DNA of 64,000 nucleotides from Entomortierella parvispora. Its lineage: Eukaryota; Mortierellomycota; Mortierellomycetes; Mortierellales; Mortierellaceae. Below the pieces are notes generated by a model, which saw only the letters and a program-made list of their open reading frames with translations, did no database searches and had not been told where the DNA came from. The translations under genes and the position numbers were made by a program. Below, piece after piece: positions 14,350 to 24,870 of the stretch. The stretch is from contig OY752147.1 of assembly GCA_963573315.1 (NCBI GenBank), positions 1,922,001-1,986,000 on the forward strand. The letters are read 5' to 3'. Every line of letters starts with the position of its first letter. Position 1 is the stretch's first letter.

Positions 14350-15667
14350 ATGGCCAGCCAAGTCCAAATGGATTCGAAAGCCGAAACCGTAGTCTACGTC
14401 CCTGCTACAGTCGCTGCCCAACGAGGAGGGCTTCTATACGACAGGACAACCGTTCGACTGGCCACCTCAAAGTATATCCCCCATCGTCTTGTCGAAGCTG
14501 GTATCCTTTTGGCCGAGGTATTTTGCTTGAACTTTCCAGAATGGATCCTTGGTGAAAAGAACGGAAACGCCCCTCCAGTAGAGAAACGTATCGAGAGCTC
14601 GATCGCAGCAAGTCGTTTGGCTATTGCTTACGCTGTGGCCAAAGGTGGACGACGCAAAGTGGCGGTCCTTACCGGTAAGCCGTGAAGATTGAAGTTGCTG
14701 CTGACATGTCACACGGCAGAATGCACTAACTTGTGATGACCTCTGCAGGCGGTGCCAGTGGACTAGGACTGATGACGGCTATGGCCATTGCACAGGCTGG
14801 ATATCATGTTATCATTGGCGATCGAGCAACGGAGATGGGCATCAGGGCGGTCGAGTCTATCAAAGAAAAGACGGGAAATATGAACGTCGAATTTGTGTAC
14901 CTGGACCTTGGTTCGTTCAAAGACATTCGATCGTTTGTGCAGGAGGTCGAGCGGCGAACCTCGACCATTGATCTCTTAATCAACAGTAAGAACCCAAGAA
15001 AATGTCGTCGATCCTTGTCAAGAATATTGCGATATGGCTCGCACTGACAAATCCCACACTCTGTCTCATAGATGCCGGCGTGATGGACCTGCCCAGTTTC
15101 CGACCCACAGCCGAAGGGATCGACAGCCAATTTGGAATCAACCATTTGGGCCACTTCTATCTCACACATTTGCTTCTTCCCAGAGTGAAGAATGCACCCA
15201 AGGCTCGAATCGTTATGACGGCTTCCTCTGCTCACTATGGAACAGACAAGATCAACTACAAGGGCATCACCTCTGCAAAGGCGTACGATCGGATCAACAA
15301 CTATTGTGGCTCCAAACTGGCGACTGTCATGTTTGCACGTTATCTCGCAAAGTCGTTGGCCGAAACCCACCCTCATGTCACAGTGAATTGCCTCCACCCA
15401 GGGTCCTGCTATACGAACCTGTTTAAACACTCTTGGTTTTTGTACGGGCTGACGACAATTGGATTTCAATACTTTTTGAGATCCCCCGCACGCGGCGCCA
15501 GGACCATCACTTATCTGTCTTTGAGCGAGGAGGTGGAGGGGATCACGGGAGAGTACTGGTTCGACGAGAGGATCCGACAGCGAAACCCGGCTGCAAACGA
15601 CGTACAGATGCAGAAGGAACTGATTCGATACAGCCAAAAGCTCGTCGGTTTGCCCGAAGACGCGTGA
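14350..15667 (+). CDS. Short-chain dehydrogenase/reductase (retinol dehydrogenase-like)
   Basis: Exons 14350-14674, 14749-14985, 15072-15667; 385 residues. This is a classical SDR Rossmann fold: the NAD(P)-binding TGGASGLGL glycine motif spans the first splice junction, LINNAGVM spans the second, followed by the catalytic Ser in MTASSAHYG and Tyr/Lys in YCGSK. The HPGSCYTNL segment after the active site is typical of the retinol dehydrogenase/WW-oxidoreductase-like subgroup. An N-terminal extension of about 105 residues precedes the fold and contains one hydrophobic stretch (LVEAGILLAEVFCL) that could bind a membrane. The substrate cannot be told from sequence. An AATAAATAAATAAAT stretch directly follows the stop. 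Confidence 0.9.
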
Positions 15668-15672
15668 GTGAA

Positions 15673-15687
15673 AATAAATAAATAAAT
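15673..15687 (+). terminator. Tandem AATAAA polyadenylation signal
   Basis: Overlapping AATAAA copies begin 5 bases after the short-chain dehydrogenase stop codon, followed by another AATAAA-type A-rich stretch near 15690. Confidence 0.5.
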
Positions 15688-16020
15688 CTGAATAAAAAAA
15701 CTCAGTATTAAAATATTTAAGGGGTCGAGTCCAAAACCTGCGGCGCATTAGCCTGCGCGTGCATGTCCTTTTCATCTGCCTTCCATCATATCGTTCGCTG
15801 TCTTCATCCTCCCCCACGTCATTACGCCTCTGTGCTTTCGCCGCCCTTATCATCAGCCAGTATATTGCACAATTCATTAATCTGTCACGTTAAAGGTCTC
15901 TTTCTGGCGACTCGTACTATCGTTAAGGTTCGTAATGCAATTTGGCGTTGAAAGCTCAAGGATGCCACAAGTGAAGGACATAGATCATATCCATCCAGTC
16001 AATATGGGCTAGTGCTGTTT

Positions 16021-16172
16021 TAGAGAGCTTTTGTCAGTAAGCGGCAAAAGGGGGGTATGGAAAGTGGAGCGCGAATGGATGATATGGTCAGCGTTTGAAC
16101 TTGCCACCATACCTGGTACTTTTTTAGCGAGCTTTTGTCAGTGCGCGGCAGAAGGGGGTACGGAGAGTGGAG
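16021..16172. repeat. Imperfect direct repeat, two 48-49 bp copies
   Basis: Copy 1 is at 16021-16069 and copy 2 at 16125-16172, starts 104 bases apart. Both share GAGCTTTTGTCAGT, GCGGCA and AAGTGGAG/GAGTGGAG blocks and differ at roughly six positions plus one gap. The repeat sits in the gene-poor stretch before the decayed remnant at 16251. It does not encode a recognisable product. Confidence 0.6.
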
Positions 16173-16250
16173 ATTGGGGGAGAGGAGTTCACTGGGTAGT
16201 TCTATCCGGATTCTTGCGATCATGTACTAAACGCGCAATCTTCATCCTAG

Positions 16251-16719
16251 AATTACTCAACAACAGACAGTTCCCCAGGCGCACTGGACTGGCTGGAACA
16301 GAAAATATCTGAGGGCAATTCCATAACCATGCCCGAATTCGCCGACTATTTCTCAAAGGAAGATGCAGAGCAGGGGTTTTTTTTGGCTCTCATGTCAAAA
16401 AGTTTATTGCGAACTCGGTGAAAAATGGTATATGGACTAAGTTCGAAAACTGGAAACGCAACAGCGGAGACAACTTTTGGGCAACTCGAGTAGCAACTAT
16501 ATCAAAAACACGGACGGCACAGAGTTGGTTGCTGGGAGTGTTCCAGTGGCCAAGGGGTTGATTTGGGATAGTTCTTCATCTTCACTGGATGAGGTTAGTC
16601 AGCCAACATATGAATGGGGGTCGAATATTCACATTCAGGACGAGCAATCCATTCAGACTTCGAAGGGAAAAGTGGGGAGCACACGGCAACCATTCATGAA
16701 GCAGTTCATACAGAGCTAA
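16251..16719 (+). pseudogene. Probable decayed coding remnant, frame-broken
   Basis: Three consecutive stretches of protein-like sequence lie in three frames. 16251-16420 includes ALDWLEQKISEGNS and FADYFSKEDAEQGFF; 16388-16558 includes KKFIANSVKNGIWTKF and ENWKRNSGDNFWA; 16477-16719 includes NTDGTELVAGSVPVAKGLIW. The first frame break coincides with a T8 run at 16377-16384, so an indel there (mutation or sequencing error) would join the first two pieces. No start context, domain or convincing splice sites are visible, and I do not recognise the family. Confidence 0.3.
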
Positions 16720-16971
16720 CAGCATTAAAAAAATACCGTAAGGTCAAGAGTCCTTTTGTTCTTACATGATTTGCTCAATAAAATGCAGAACCCACTGTGA
16801 CTGGCGGAGGGGATGGTGACGAGCCTTGAGATGCTCACTTCTCCCTCCTTCATTTCTTCATTTAAACACCTCCCCAACGCGCGACTCCACACCACTCTGC
16901 ATTAAAGAAGAAAATAGCTCTCCACTCACTCTTTCTGTTGTTCATCACCACCATCCTAAACGACTGTCAAT

Positions 16972-18356
16972 ATGGACCAAGCTTGGGGTTCCCGCAAATC
17001 GTAGGTTGAGAAGAGCTCACCTGTCTGGCATTCGCGGCGCTGATCAAAACGAAAACTTTAAACAGACGCTTGTCCTCTTTCATTTTTCAGAACCCGCGTT
17101 CAAGGCGACAGTGCGCCGCCACCACCACCTTTGTCCTCCTCGTCCACGTCCTCTGGGTCCTCCAAGTTGATCCAACTGCAACGTCAGAGCTCAGCCACGG
17201 GTGCCGCCCTGACCTCATTATTGTCGACCAACACTCATCCTGCACCGCATTTAACTACCAGCCATTCTTCAACCGCTCACAGCATCCCAACAGCAGCAGC
17301 AGCAGGATCTTCACATTCAGCATCTTCAACCCATAACACCAACACTAGCAGCTCTAGCCATTTCAACGGACCCATGATCTCTGGAGGCGCACTAGATTTC
17401 AGTCGAGGAGAGACTGCAGGATTGGCAGGCACAAAATCTTCAGGAGGAGGACTTTCAGGAGTTAACGGCATTCATCACTCCTCATCCTTGACATCGTCAG
17501 AGATACATCCGCTTCACTTCAATTGGGTTTTTTGGTTCATGCATCGTACTCCTGGCAGCAAAATCCTCAATTATGAAAGTTCCATGAAGAAGATTGCGAC
17601 TTTTGGCTCGGTATGTCTTTTCACAACGCAAAAAAAAAAAAAAAAAGAAAAAGTCTATCAACAAGCCAGGAATGAGACAGTGTGCGGATTGTTTCGATCT
17701 GCCCCCTTCCTTCTGATACTAAGGCTATCCACTTTCTTTTTTTTGTGGTATCTAGGTGGAAGACTTTTGGGCAGTATATTCTCATCTGCGTCGACCACAC
17801 GAGCTGCCTAATGTGAGCGACTATCATTTGTTTAAACAAGGAGTGCGGCCAGTTTGGGAGGATGCAGCGAACATCAATGGAGGAAAGTGGATCGTCAGAC
17901 TGAAGAAAGGTCTTGCCAGCCGGTACTGGGAGAACCTGGTAAGTGTGTTTGATTACTGAGTAGTTTGAAATGACCTTGGGAACCAAACCAACACCTCCTT
18001 TCCTCTTTCGGCATTCACCGCTTCCCTCTACAGGTCATGTCTGTGATCGGCGACCAATTCGATGTGGGATCAGAGATTTGTGGCATTGTCTTGTCAATTC
18101 GAGGTGCAGAGGATATCCTGTCGATCTGGAACAAGTCTGCACATGAAGGCAGGATCAATCTGAAGATCAGGTATGGCGTTTGATGAATGGGTCATTGTGC
18201 CGTCAAGTCATCTACTGTTTACCTAACGCCTTTTATCTTAGGGATACAATGAAGCGCGTCTTGAACTTGCCAGCAGACACTATCATGGAATATAAGACCC
18301 ACAATGATGCTTTGAAAGACAACACGAGCTTCAGGAACACCGACGTCTTCAGGTGA
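16972..18356 (+). CDS. eIF4E family cap-binding protein, eIF4E2/4EHP-like
   Basis: Exons 16972-17000, 17091-17610, 17756-17938, 18034-18170, 18242-18356; 327 residues. The first about 147 residues are Ser/Thr/Ala/Gly-rich and probably disordered. The cap-binding core follows: HPLHFNWVFWFMHR, VEDFWAVYSHL, VRPVWEDAANINGGKWI, LASRYWENLV, EDILSIWNKSA, RVLNLPADTIMEYKTH. The match to metazoan 4EHP is strong, especially ENLVMSVIGDQF, RVLNLP and MEYKTH. The Trp/Glu pair that contacts the cap (PVWED) and the late Trp (IWNK) are kept. At the first cap-stacking position Trp is retained (FNWVFW), while the second is Tyr (ILNYESS). It likely binds m7G-capped mRNA and may repress rather than initiate translation. 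Confidence 0.92.
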
Positions 18357-18406
18357 AAGCTGCGCGTGTTGTGCACCTAACCCTGTGGGCAAAAACGTCC
18401 AAGATC

Positions 18407-18412
18407 AATAAA
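18407..18412 (+). terminator. AATAAA polyadenylation signal
   Basis: AATAAA lies 51 bases after the eIF4E2-like stop codon and before the oppositely oriented tRNA gene. Confidence 0.45.
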
Positions 18413-18551
18413 AGACCCTCCATTGAAGACATTCTCTTTTTCTCTTATCTGATTTACTTTGTGTGAATGTTTCCAGCGCAAAAGACAAAACTATCCAACG
18501 TCCATGCTCGGCGGATAGATCTCGACCAAAATGTGCAAAAAGAAAGAGCAA

Positions 18552-18623
18552 TTCCCAATCCGGGGTTCGAACCCGGGCCGCCTCGGTGAAAGCGAGGAAT
18601 CCTGACCACTGGACCAATTAGGA
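18552..18623 (-). tRNA. tRNA-Glu (anticodon TTC)
   Basis: 72 bases on the minus strand fold into a complete cloverleaf without intron. The 7-bp acceptor stem pairs TCCTAAT with ATTGGGA (one G-T wobble), with discriminator A. The D arm contains GGTCCAGTGGTCAGGA, the anticodon arm is CCTCG-CTTTCAC-CGAGG (anticodon TTC) and the T arm carries GGTTCGAA. A TTTCTTTTT run follows within about 10 bases, suitable as a polymerase III terminator. The A-box (TGGTCCAGTGG) and B-box (GGTTCGAACCC) are intact. Confidence 0.97.
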
Positions 18624-18831
18624 GTATTTGATTCTTGAGGAGTCCTGATTTGTCTATTTGAGGATAATTCCGTTTGCCATTATCACGTGATATTCTTTTA
18701 TGTAGTATTTGCGTAATTATTGAATACCACGACAAGACACACCGCTCCCGGAGAGGGAGCGCCCTTCTCAACATATTTCTACATCTGTTGCCGATAACTT
18801 GTCGCTTTATCCTCCACCGATTACCCTCATA

Positions 18832-19973
18832 ATGTTTGCCCGCTCCCTCCGTATCCCCTTGGCCCGCGCCACCCTCCGCACCGCCCCCGTTGCTCGCTTC
18901 TCTGCCCTCTCTGTCCGCTTCGGTGAGTATCTTACCGTTCACCGCACCCTTTTTTTCGGACGAAAACTCCACCGGACCAAAATAAACACCGGAGAATTGG
19001 GCTCCACGGAATCCGACCTGCCCATGATGCTGATCCATGAGAAAAAGTCACCTCAGGGCGGCATGTCATGAACCGACCATTTTGCAGGATTCTATCCCTC
19101 TGTAGCCCAGAGTGAGGACGCGGACGACCAAGAACACATGAGATGAATCCAGACAAAAGATCAGCTCCCAGGACATTTTACTTTTTGACAGAGACAAAAA
19201 GAAAAATATTTTTTTTTGTCGCGACCAAATCTCGTGTTCCGTCTTTTCCACGCCCATTCTCCTCCTGAGAGAACCCAGCGATACAACTTGGCTCGTTTTG
19301 TCCTGAACTAATATCCTTATCTTTTTTTTCAACTTTCTAGGTGGTCACCATGAGGCCAAGGTGAGCCAGGGACCTGGCGCTGCCGCCGGTACCATCCCCA
19401 CTGATTTGGATCAGTCGACTGGTTTGGAGCGTGCTGAACTTTTGGGAAAGATGCAGGGCAAGGATATTTTCGATCTTGCTCCCCTTGAGGTCCACGTCCG
19501 TGGCACCAAGGCCAACCCCACCATCATCAACTCCCGCGACCCCATCCGCTACGTCGGATGCACCGGTATGAAGAAGATGGCCCTCTCTCTCAGGCACGAA
19601 GGATCGCGTTTTGATTTGTGAAAGGAGATATTAACCCTTCATTGGCCATCTCTGGCGTATCTGTTCTTTCTGTGTAGGTGTTCCCGGCGAGACCCACGAG
19701 GTCAGCTGGTTGCTCATTGACCAGTAAGTACCCTCTTTCCTTTATTTGTCGGATCCGAACCATCCATCGTTGAGCAGGAGGGCAAATGCGGGAATATGAA
19801 ACCGGGAATAACAGACCATGGAAACTAAATCACCTGACTTTATTATCTTTTTTCCCTCCCACAATTATAGGACCCACGAGTTCGACCGTTGCGGCCAGTG
19901 TGGCAACGTTTACAAGTGGACTGCCTACGAGCCCGATGAGAACTTCCCCGGCGACAAGGGTCACCACCACTAA
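18832..19973 (+). CDS. COX4: Cytochrome c oxidase subunit COX4 (mammalian Vb homologue)
   Basis: Exons 18832-18922, 19341-19565, 19678-19723, 19871-19973; 154 residues. The N-terminus is an Arg/Ala/Ser-rich mitochondrial presequence (MFARSLRIPLARATLRTAPV). The mature part has GPGAAAGTIPTDLDQSTGLER, LEVHVRGTKANPTIINS, the Cys in YVGCTG, the EVSWLLID strand and the zinc-binding RCGQCGNVYKW. The zinc Cys set is complete. It is a nuclear-encoded structural, zinc-binding subunit on the matrix side of respiratory complex IV. The first intron (18923-19340, 418 nt) is long for this window. Confidence 0.95.
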
Positions 19974-20299
19974 ATCTGATTTTTTTTCTCCTGACAAAGA
20001 AGAAAAAGAATAGAAAAATCCTTTTTAAAAAAATGCGGGAAGAGAGAACAGAAGATAAAAAAAGTCTTGCTGTTTTAGTTGTTGACAGGGAGGCGAAGAA
20101 TATACACCCACCCGCCCACTCACTCACTCACACTCCAAAAAGAAAAAGAAACGTAGAGTATTTTTTTTTGTTTCCAAAAAAACCACACATTATTATTACC
20201 ATTATTTAACGCGTGTGTAATGATACAAAGAGGTACAAATGTTGAATGATGATCTACAAAAAAAAAGGTGGAGTGGAAATCGGATGCTTTTAGATGTCC
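19974..20299. other. Intergenic region between convergent genes
   Basis: A/T-rich with several A runs and a CCCACTCACTCACTCA microsatellite near 20107-20132. It serves as the 3' flank of both COX4 and the M16 protease gene. No gene seen. Confidence 0.5.
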
Positions 20300-23200
20300 T
20301 TAGATAATTGAAGATGCCGATGAAGAGAGGGGAGAAGCTGGTGTGGTGTCCGTGGGCGAGATCAGTCTTGATGAAGAGACAGAGGACGTGGATGGGACAA
20401 AGTCAAACGTGGGCTCGATCTCAAAGTCCTGCAGGGAGGCTTCTTTAAAGTCGATTCCGTACTTTGCAAAGTGAGTCTTGATCTCTTCTGGGGGGGATGG
20501 AGGCGTCAGCAAGACAGTAGTCAAACTAATGGTAGAAGAAGCAAAAAGCAATTGTGGTTAGGGACAAGAACTCAGATATCAAAACCATACAGACAAACAC
20601 ACGACGCTGATTAGATTACCCTTCGCGACCGTTCAGGAACTGCTTGAAGTACTTGTTATAAACTCTCTTCAAGTCCGCAGCGCCGACCTTGTAAAGGTAG
20701 TGGTAGCTCTTTGTCAACTCCTCGACAGAAGAGTAACCCCTGACGGCGCCTCGCAACACCCAGGACAAGGCACCACCAGCAGTGGCGCGTTCCATGCAGG
20801 TCTGATAAGCCTGCGAGGCCATGGCCGTCTCGATTTCAAACTGTCCACCAACGGTCGCCTCCCAGTCAGTTTCCATTAATCGAATAATGTCCAGGAATGC
20901 ATCGTAGGCCTTGATAGGGTCCATGGCATCACGAATCTCAAATGCCATTTGAGCTGTCCAGAGGTAAACCGAGATGGAGCATCCATAAGCATATCCCTGG
21001 CCACGAATGGCAGAGTACAAGGGCCCTTCACTTCTCGAGAGAATCTCACACAATAACACGGTTGCAAACTGATCCAGGTGGTTCTCCTCTGTCGCAGTCT
21101 CGGGGTGGTAGACAATATCGCAGGGAACAATCGAAACCAGATAAGAAGAGGTAATCGACTTGAGAGGAATCAACACACTGCTAGGTGCAGCCGCATCCTT
21201 ATCTGTCGAGCGAGCAAGGGGTCTGTAGGGCGTTCTTGGAAAGGGGAACGGCTTGAGCTCAGTACGGCGTGAGGCTGACTCTTTGACATTGTCGTCCAGG
21301 GTCAAATGGGACGCCTTGATTGTCGCCTCAAGCTCCTCCTTCAAGATCCTAACACTGGGCTGGTCCTGTTGCTGATGAAAAGGTTCCGAGGGTTTTCTCT
21401 TCTTGCTGTTCAACAGATTCGCGGATTGGCGTAACAAAAGTCCAGATGTGGCCATATAAAGGGCATACTCTTCATCCCAAACATCGGTCAGTGTCTTGAC
21501 AGGGTTATCCGACTCTGTTCCTACAAATGATCCAACCCCAAATCCAATGGGTACGCCCAATTGCGCAAATCCTGCCGCAGGTGTGTTCTCGTTCCTCGTC
21601 GAGTTCACAATCACATCCGAAAGAGATTGGAGTAAGGCCTGCTTGATCCTTTCCAGCTTCGCCAGGATGTTGGGGACCTGATCCGTCTTTTGTTTCAGTT
21701 CCTGAATGACTCGCTTCAAGAAGTTCTCTTGGCGGAAGACTGAGATGGCCATATCGTTACCCAAGATCGGCGTTGGTGACTCGAGCTGAGCAGGGTGGGC
21801 CTTTGGCTGAGGTGTCGTGTTTGTCTTTCGGCAGTACTTTGTCGAAAGCTCATAGCCTCGCACGGGAGTCGTCATCCGGGTGCTCACCATCGCCAACATG
21901 TCGGCACCATCACGCTTTAGTTCCATAGTCTGCGTCACGAGGTTCTTGGCCACGGTTAGGATACGATCTTCAGAAAAGACTGTGAACATCAGGATTCGAA
22001 GCAAAAGCTGACATTGCTCCTTGTACTTTGAACGCTCTGCAGAGCATGCTAGGACAAACAGTTCGGAAAGCCATGAACAAGCAAAGATGTCGTTTCCAAA
22101 GCCCACAGCAGCCTCATGAGAGACCAGTGTGTTGGAGACCAAAGTCACGACAGCCTGGTAGTCCAGATGCTCAAAAGTAATCTCCTCGGCGTTGTCCTCT
22201 CCTGTCACGTACTTTGGAATGGCGCAAGATGACTGGAAGACCAGCTCCTGGAACAGAACAAGATAAGGGCGGAGATCTTCGTCGAGATGGGTCAGGGGCA
22301 GGCAGAGTTTGACATGGGTAAAGAATGTGTTTGTTTCCACCACCTGGACCAATTCAAAAGGCCGGGATTCTCCTTGCTTCTCATTTCGAATAGAAACGTA
22401 TTCGGAACGAATGGGGATCGTTGGAACCTTGGATGCGTCTGGGATAGGAGGCATGGTGGCAATGATCTCTGGGGTCATGTTGACCTTGTTGGCCTCCACT
22501 GCTTCCGTGACCATCGTAGCCTGCTTCAGCAGACCCTCCGTTCCGAAAGAATCCACGAGCTCCTTGTGCTTTAGAGAGACGGTGGCCTTGATGGTCTTTC
22601 CGAGCTTGCTGTCTGGAATCATACAGACCTCGACCATTGAAGGCTCAACAAGCCATTCTTTGGCCAAATCTTTCCAGAACTGAGGCTCCTTGGTTTCGAG
22701 ATCGTCAATGATAGTGAAGATGTTGGAGCGGGTCCCGATCGAGGCCGGTTTTGACTTGTCTTTCTCGAGGTAAGCGTACGCCAAAATGTCAGGAACTAGG
22801 TACGAAGTCGCAGCCTCATGAGGATCATCTTCGATAGACTCGTTAATTTTCGTCCGGTGACGGGCAATGATCCGGCTCATCTCTGTTGGGTCCGAGAGTC
22901 CATTCTCGACGAAATCCTGGAAAACGTTCAGCACCTGCTGATGGTAGTATCCTGGCTCGAACAGGTCCTGCGCCTCCTCTTTATCGTCGGTGTTGGGCTC
23001 GGTGCCCTCTGTATCGCTGAGGTCCTTCTCGTCCTCATCCTCGTCCTCATCCTCGTCCTCTGATCCGTCGTCATCCTCTTCGTCGTCATCTTCGTCATCA
23101 TCTTCACCTTCGCTTCCTTCTTCATTATCTCCTTCCTCCTCATCTTCGTCTCCCGAAGCGGTATCCTCGGATTCTACTTTGGATCCATTCTGTTCCTTCT

Positions 23201-24694
23201 TTGACGCTTTCTTTTTCCTCATGGGTACTCCTGAGAAAAGCAACAGGAGCGAAGTATCCATGCAGCCCTTTACATCGAAATCTACATGGCTGGCAATAGG
23301 ATTCCGCCGCTCGACAAATGCTTGTGCAAAAGGCGAGGCCGAGGTTTCGTGCAAGAATCGGAAGAGAATATCCAAAGCCACCATAGTCTTGATATCAAAT
23401 GTGGTAGGGCCCAGCCATCCGTAGCCAATGGATCCTACATCTTCATCCGCTGAGGGGAAGTGGATGGTCCTCGAAGTCAATTTCGTCTCCTTTGACATGA
23501 TTGGCGCGTCCTCCCGTCCTTTGGAGAGGTCCATCTCGGCAATCAGGTCTAAAGCAACAGCAGAAGACTCCTGACTCAACTCCAAGTGGTTATTGCCATT
23601 GAGAATCTTTTGTTGAATCAAGGTATCGAAAATTCTCTCTGGTTGAAGTCCATCTCCTGCGACAACGATGGTCATATTGGAAGGGTGGTAAAATTTTTGG
23701 TGGTAGGCTCGAATATCGTCGTTGGTCATTTTCGGGATCTCAGCCGTCAATCCACCGCATTCATAATAATATGTTTGTGATTTAGGGTACAGCAATCTTC
23801 GAAGTCCAAGATCTAGCTAAACACAGCAAAGACAATACATGTTCAGCGTTTTTGATTACTACAGTCTTTGAATCGAAGCCTACTGTGCGAGTAAAAGCCC
23901 TTACCAGGTCAGCTTCCGAGTTCTCTCTTGAGGCCATTTCTGAAAAGACGACACCCTGCTGCTTTCCTTCTCCGTCAACATGATAAACCTCCGTTACATA
24001 TTGATCGTCCCTCAGCGTTGGGTGCAAAACGTGGTCCAAGAATACTGGCAAGATCTCGGCCATTCCATCCCGACCAGCCGTTGCAATTGTATATCCGGTG
24101 TAATCTTCAGTCTATTATATATAATGGTTTGTTAGCTCAAATGTGAAGAGGATCCATCTCTGGTTTAAAAAAGAAGGTCTGAAGAACTGGTTCCTGAGAT
24201 ATGAAACTGCCGAGTCTGGAAATTTACCGTGTATGCATTGGTGCCAGTCGATAGACACCGGTTGGCTAATGAGTCAAGGTATCCTCTATTGGGGTAGTTC
24301 TTGGATCCACAGAATACCACTAGCATTCCAGAGAAAAGGAAAGACAGGTGAATAACAGGGGAAATATATCATCTTCATTGTCTGTACATACTCCTTGACA
24401 ATGGCATTGACAGTATCAACTCAAATCCAACTGATTTCTCCTGCTTGAAGCACAAATGATGACTTCACATCTTTATATCTTTTCCGAAATTTCCTTACAA
24501 TGTTCGAGTGTGTGGGGAAGACCTCTGGAGTCCTTGCAAACCGTAGGCACAATAATGGTGGCGGTGGCCTGAGGCCCTGCAATGTCAACAAACACAAAGC
24601 GCATGCTCGTCGCATGATGCTTATAGACTGTGACAGGAGTGGGCTGGCTAGGCCCTGGGAGAGACACCTCGGACTCGAGCAAGAAGTGATCCAT
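20300..24694 (-). CDS. M16-family (insulinase/pitrilysin) zinc metalloprotease, Sdd3/SPAC3H1.02c-like
   Basis: Exons on the minus strand: 24499-24694, 24228-24319, 23905-24111, 20620-23816, 20300-20525; 1305 residues. The inverted zinc motif HxxEH is at residues 61-65 (LPHTLEH), followed by LVFCGSKNYP...TNAYT and SEMASRENSEADLL with candidate third zinc ligand Glu. The splice joins restore these motifs exactly. A second, degenerate M16 half is expected in the C-terminal part. The domain order matches the M16C-like cytosolic proteases of fungi such as yeast YOL098C/Sdd3 rather than a mitochondrial processing peptidase; no presequence is seen. An acidic insertion of about 80 residues (Asp/Glu runs, 22950-23180) separates two parts of the N-terminal half. 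The start is the first ATG after an in-frame TAA 36 bases upstream. Confidence 0.9.
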
Positions 24695-24870
24695 GGAAAG
24701 TGGGTAATGAATGAGAAAGAAGGTGAGTTACCAAAAGTAAGTGTCCAAAAGAAAAGATACAAAAAAAAAAAGGCGAAAGTGACTGTGTTCTGAACATCGA
24801 GTAAAAGTAAACAGGGAATCTGACAAGGGTATTTATTTTTTATTCATGATGCGGTCCACCTGGGAAAACA

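Larger units (their letters stand above)
15688..16971. other. Gene-poor region
   Basis: Contains the direct repeat and the decayed remnant listed separately. The remaining bases, including 16720-16971 with its CT-rich leader of the eIF4E2-like gene, show no intact gene. Confidence 0.5.

Noticed and set aside
14804-15877. 357-codon frame on the minus strand opposite the short-chain dehydrogenase
   Set aside because: It is the antisense shadow of a well-supported SDR gene with intact catalytic motifs.
22928-23424. Ser/Glu-rich frames opposite the M16 protease
   Set aside because: Antisense or shifted readings of the Asp/Glu-coding microsatellite in the protease gene.
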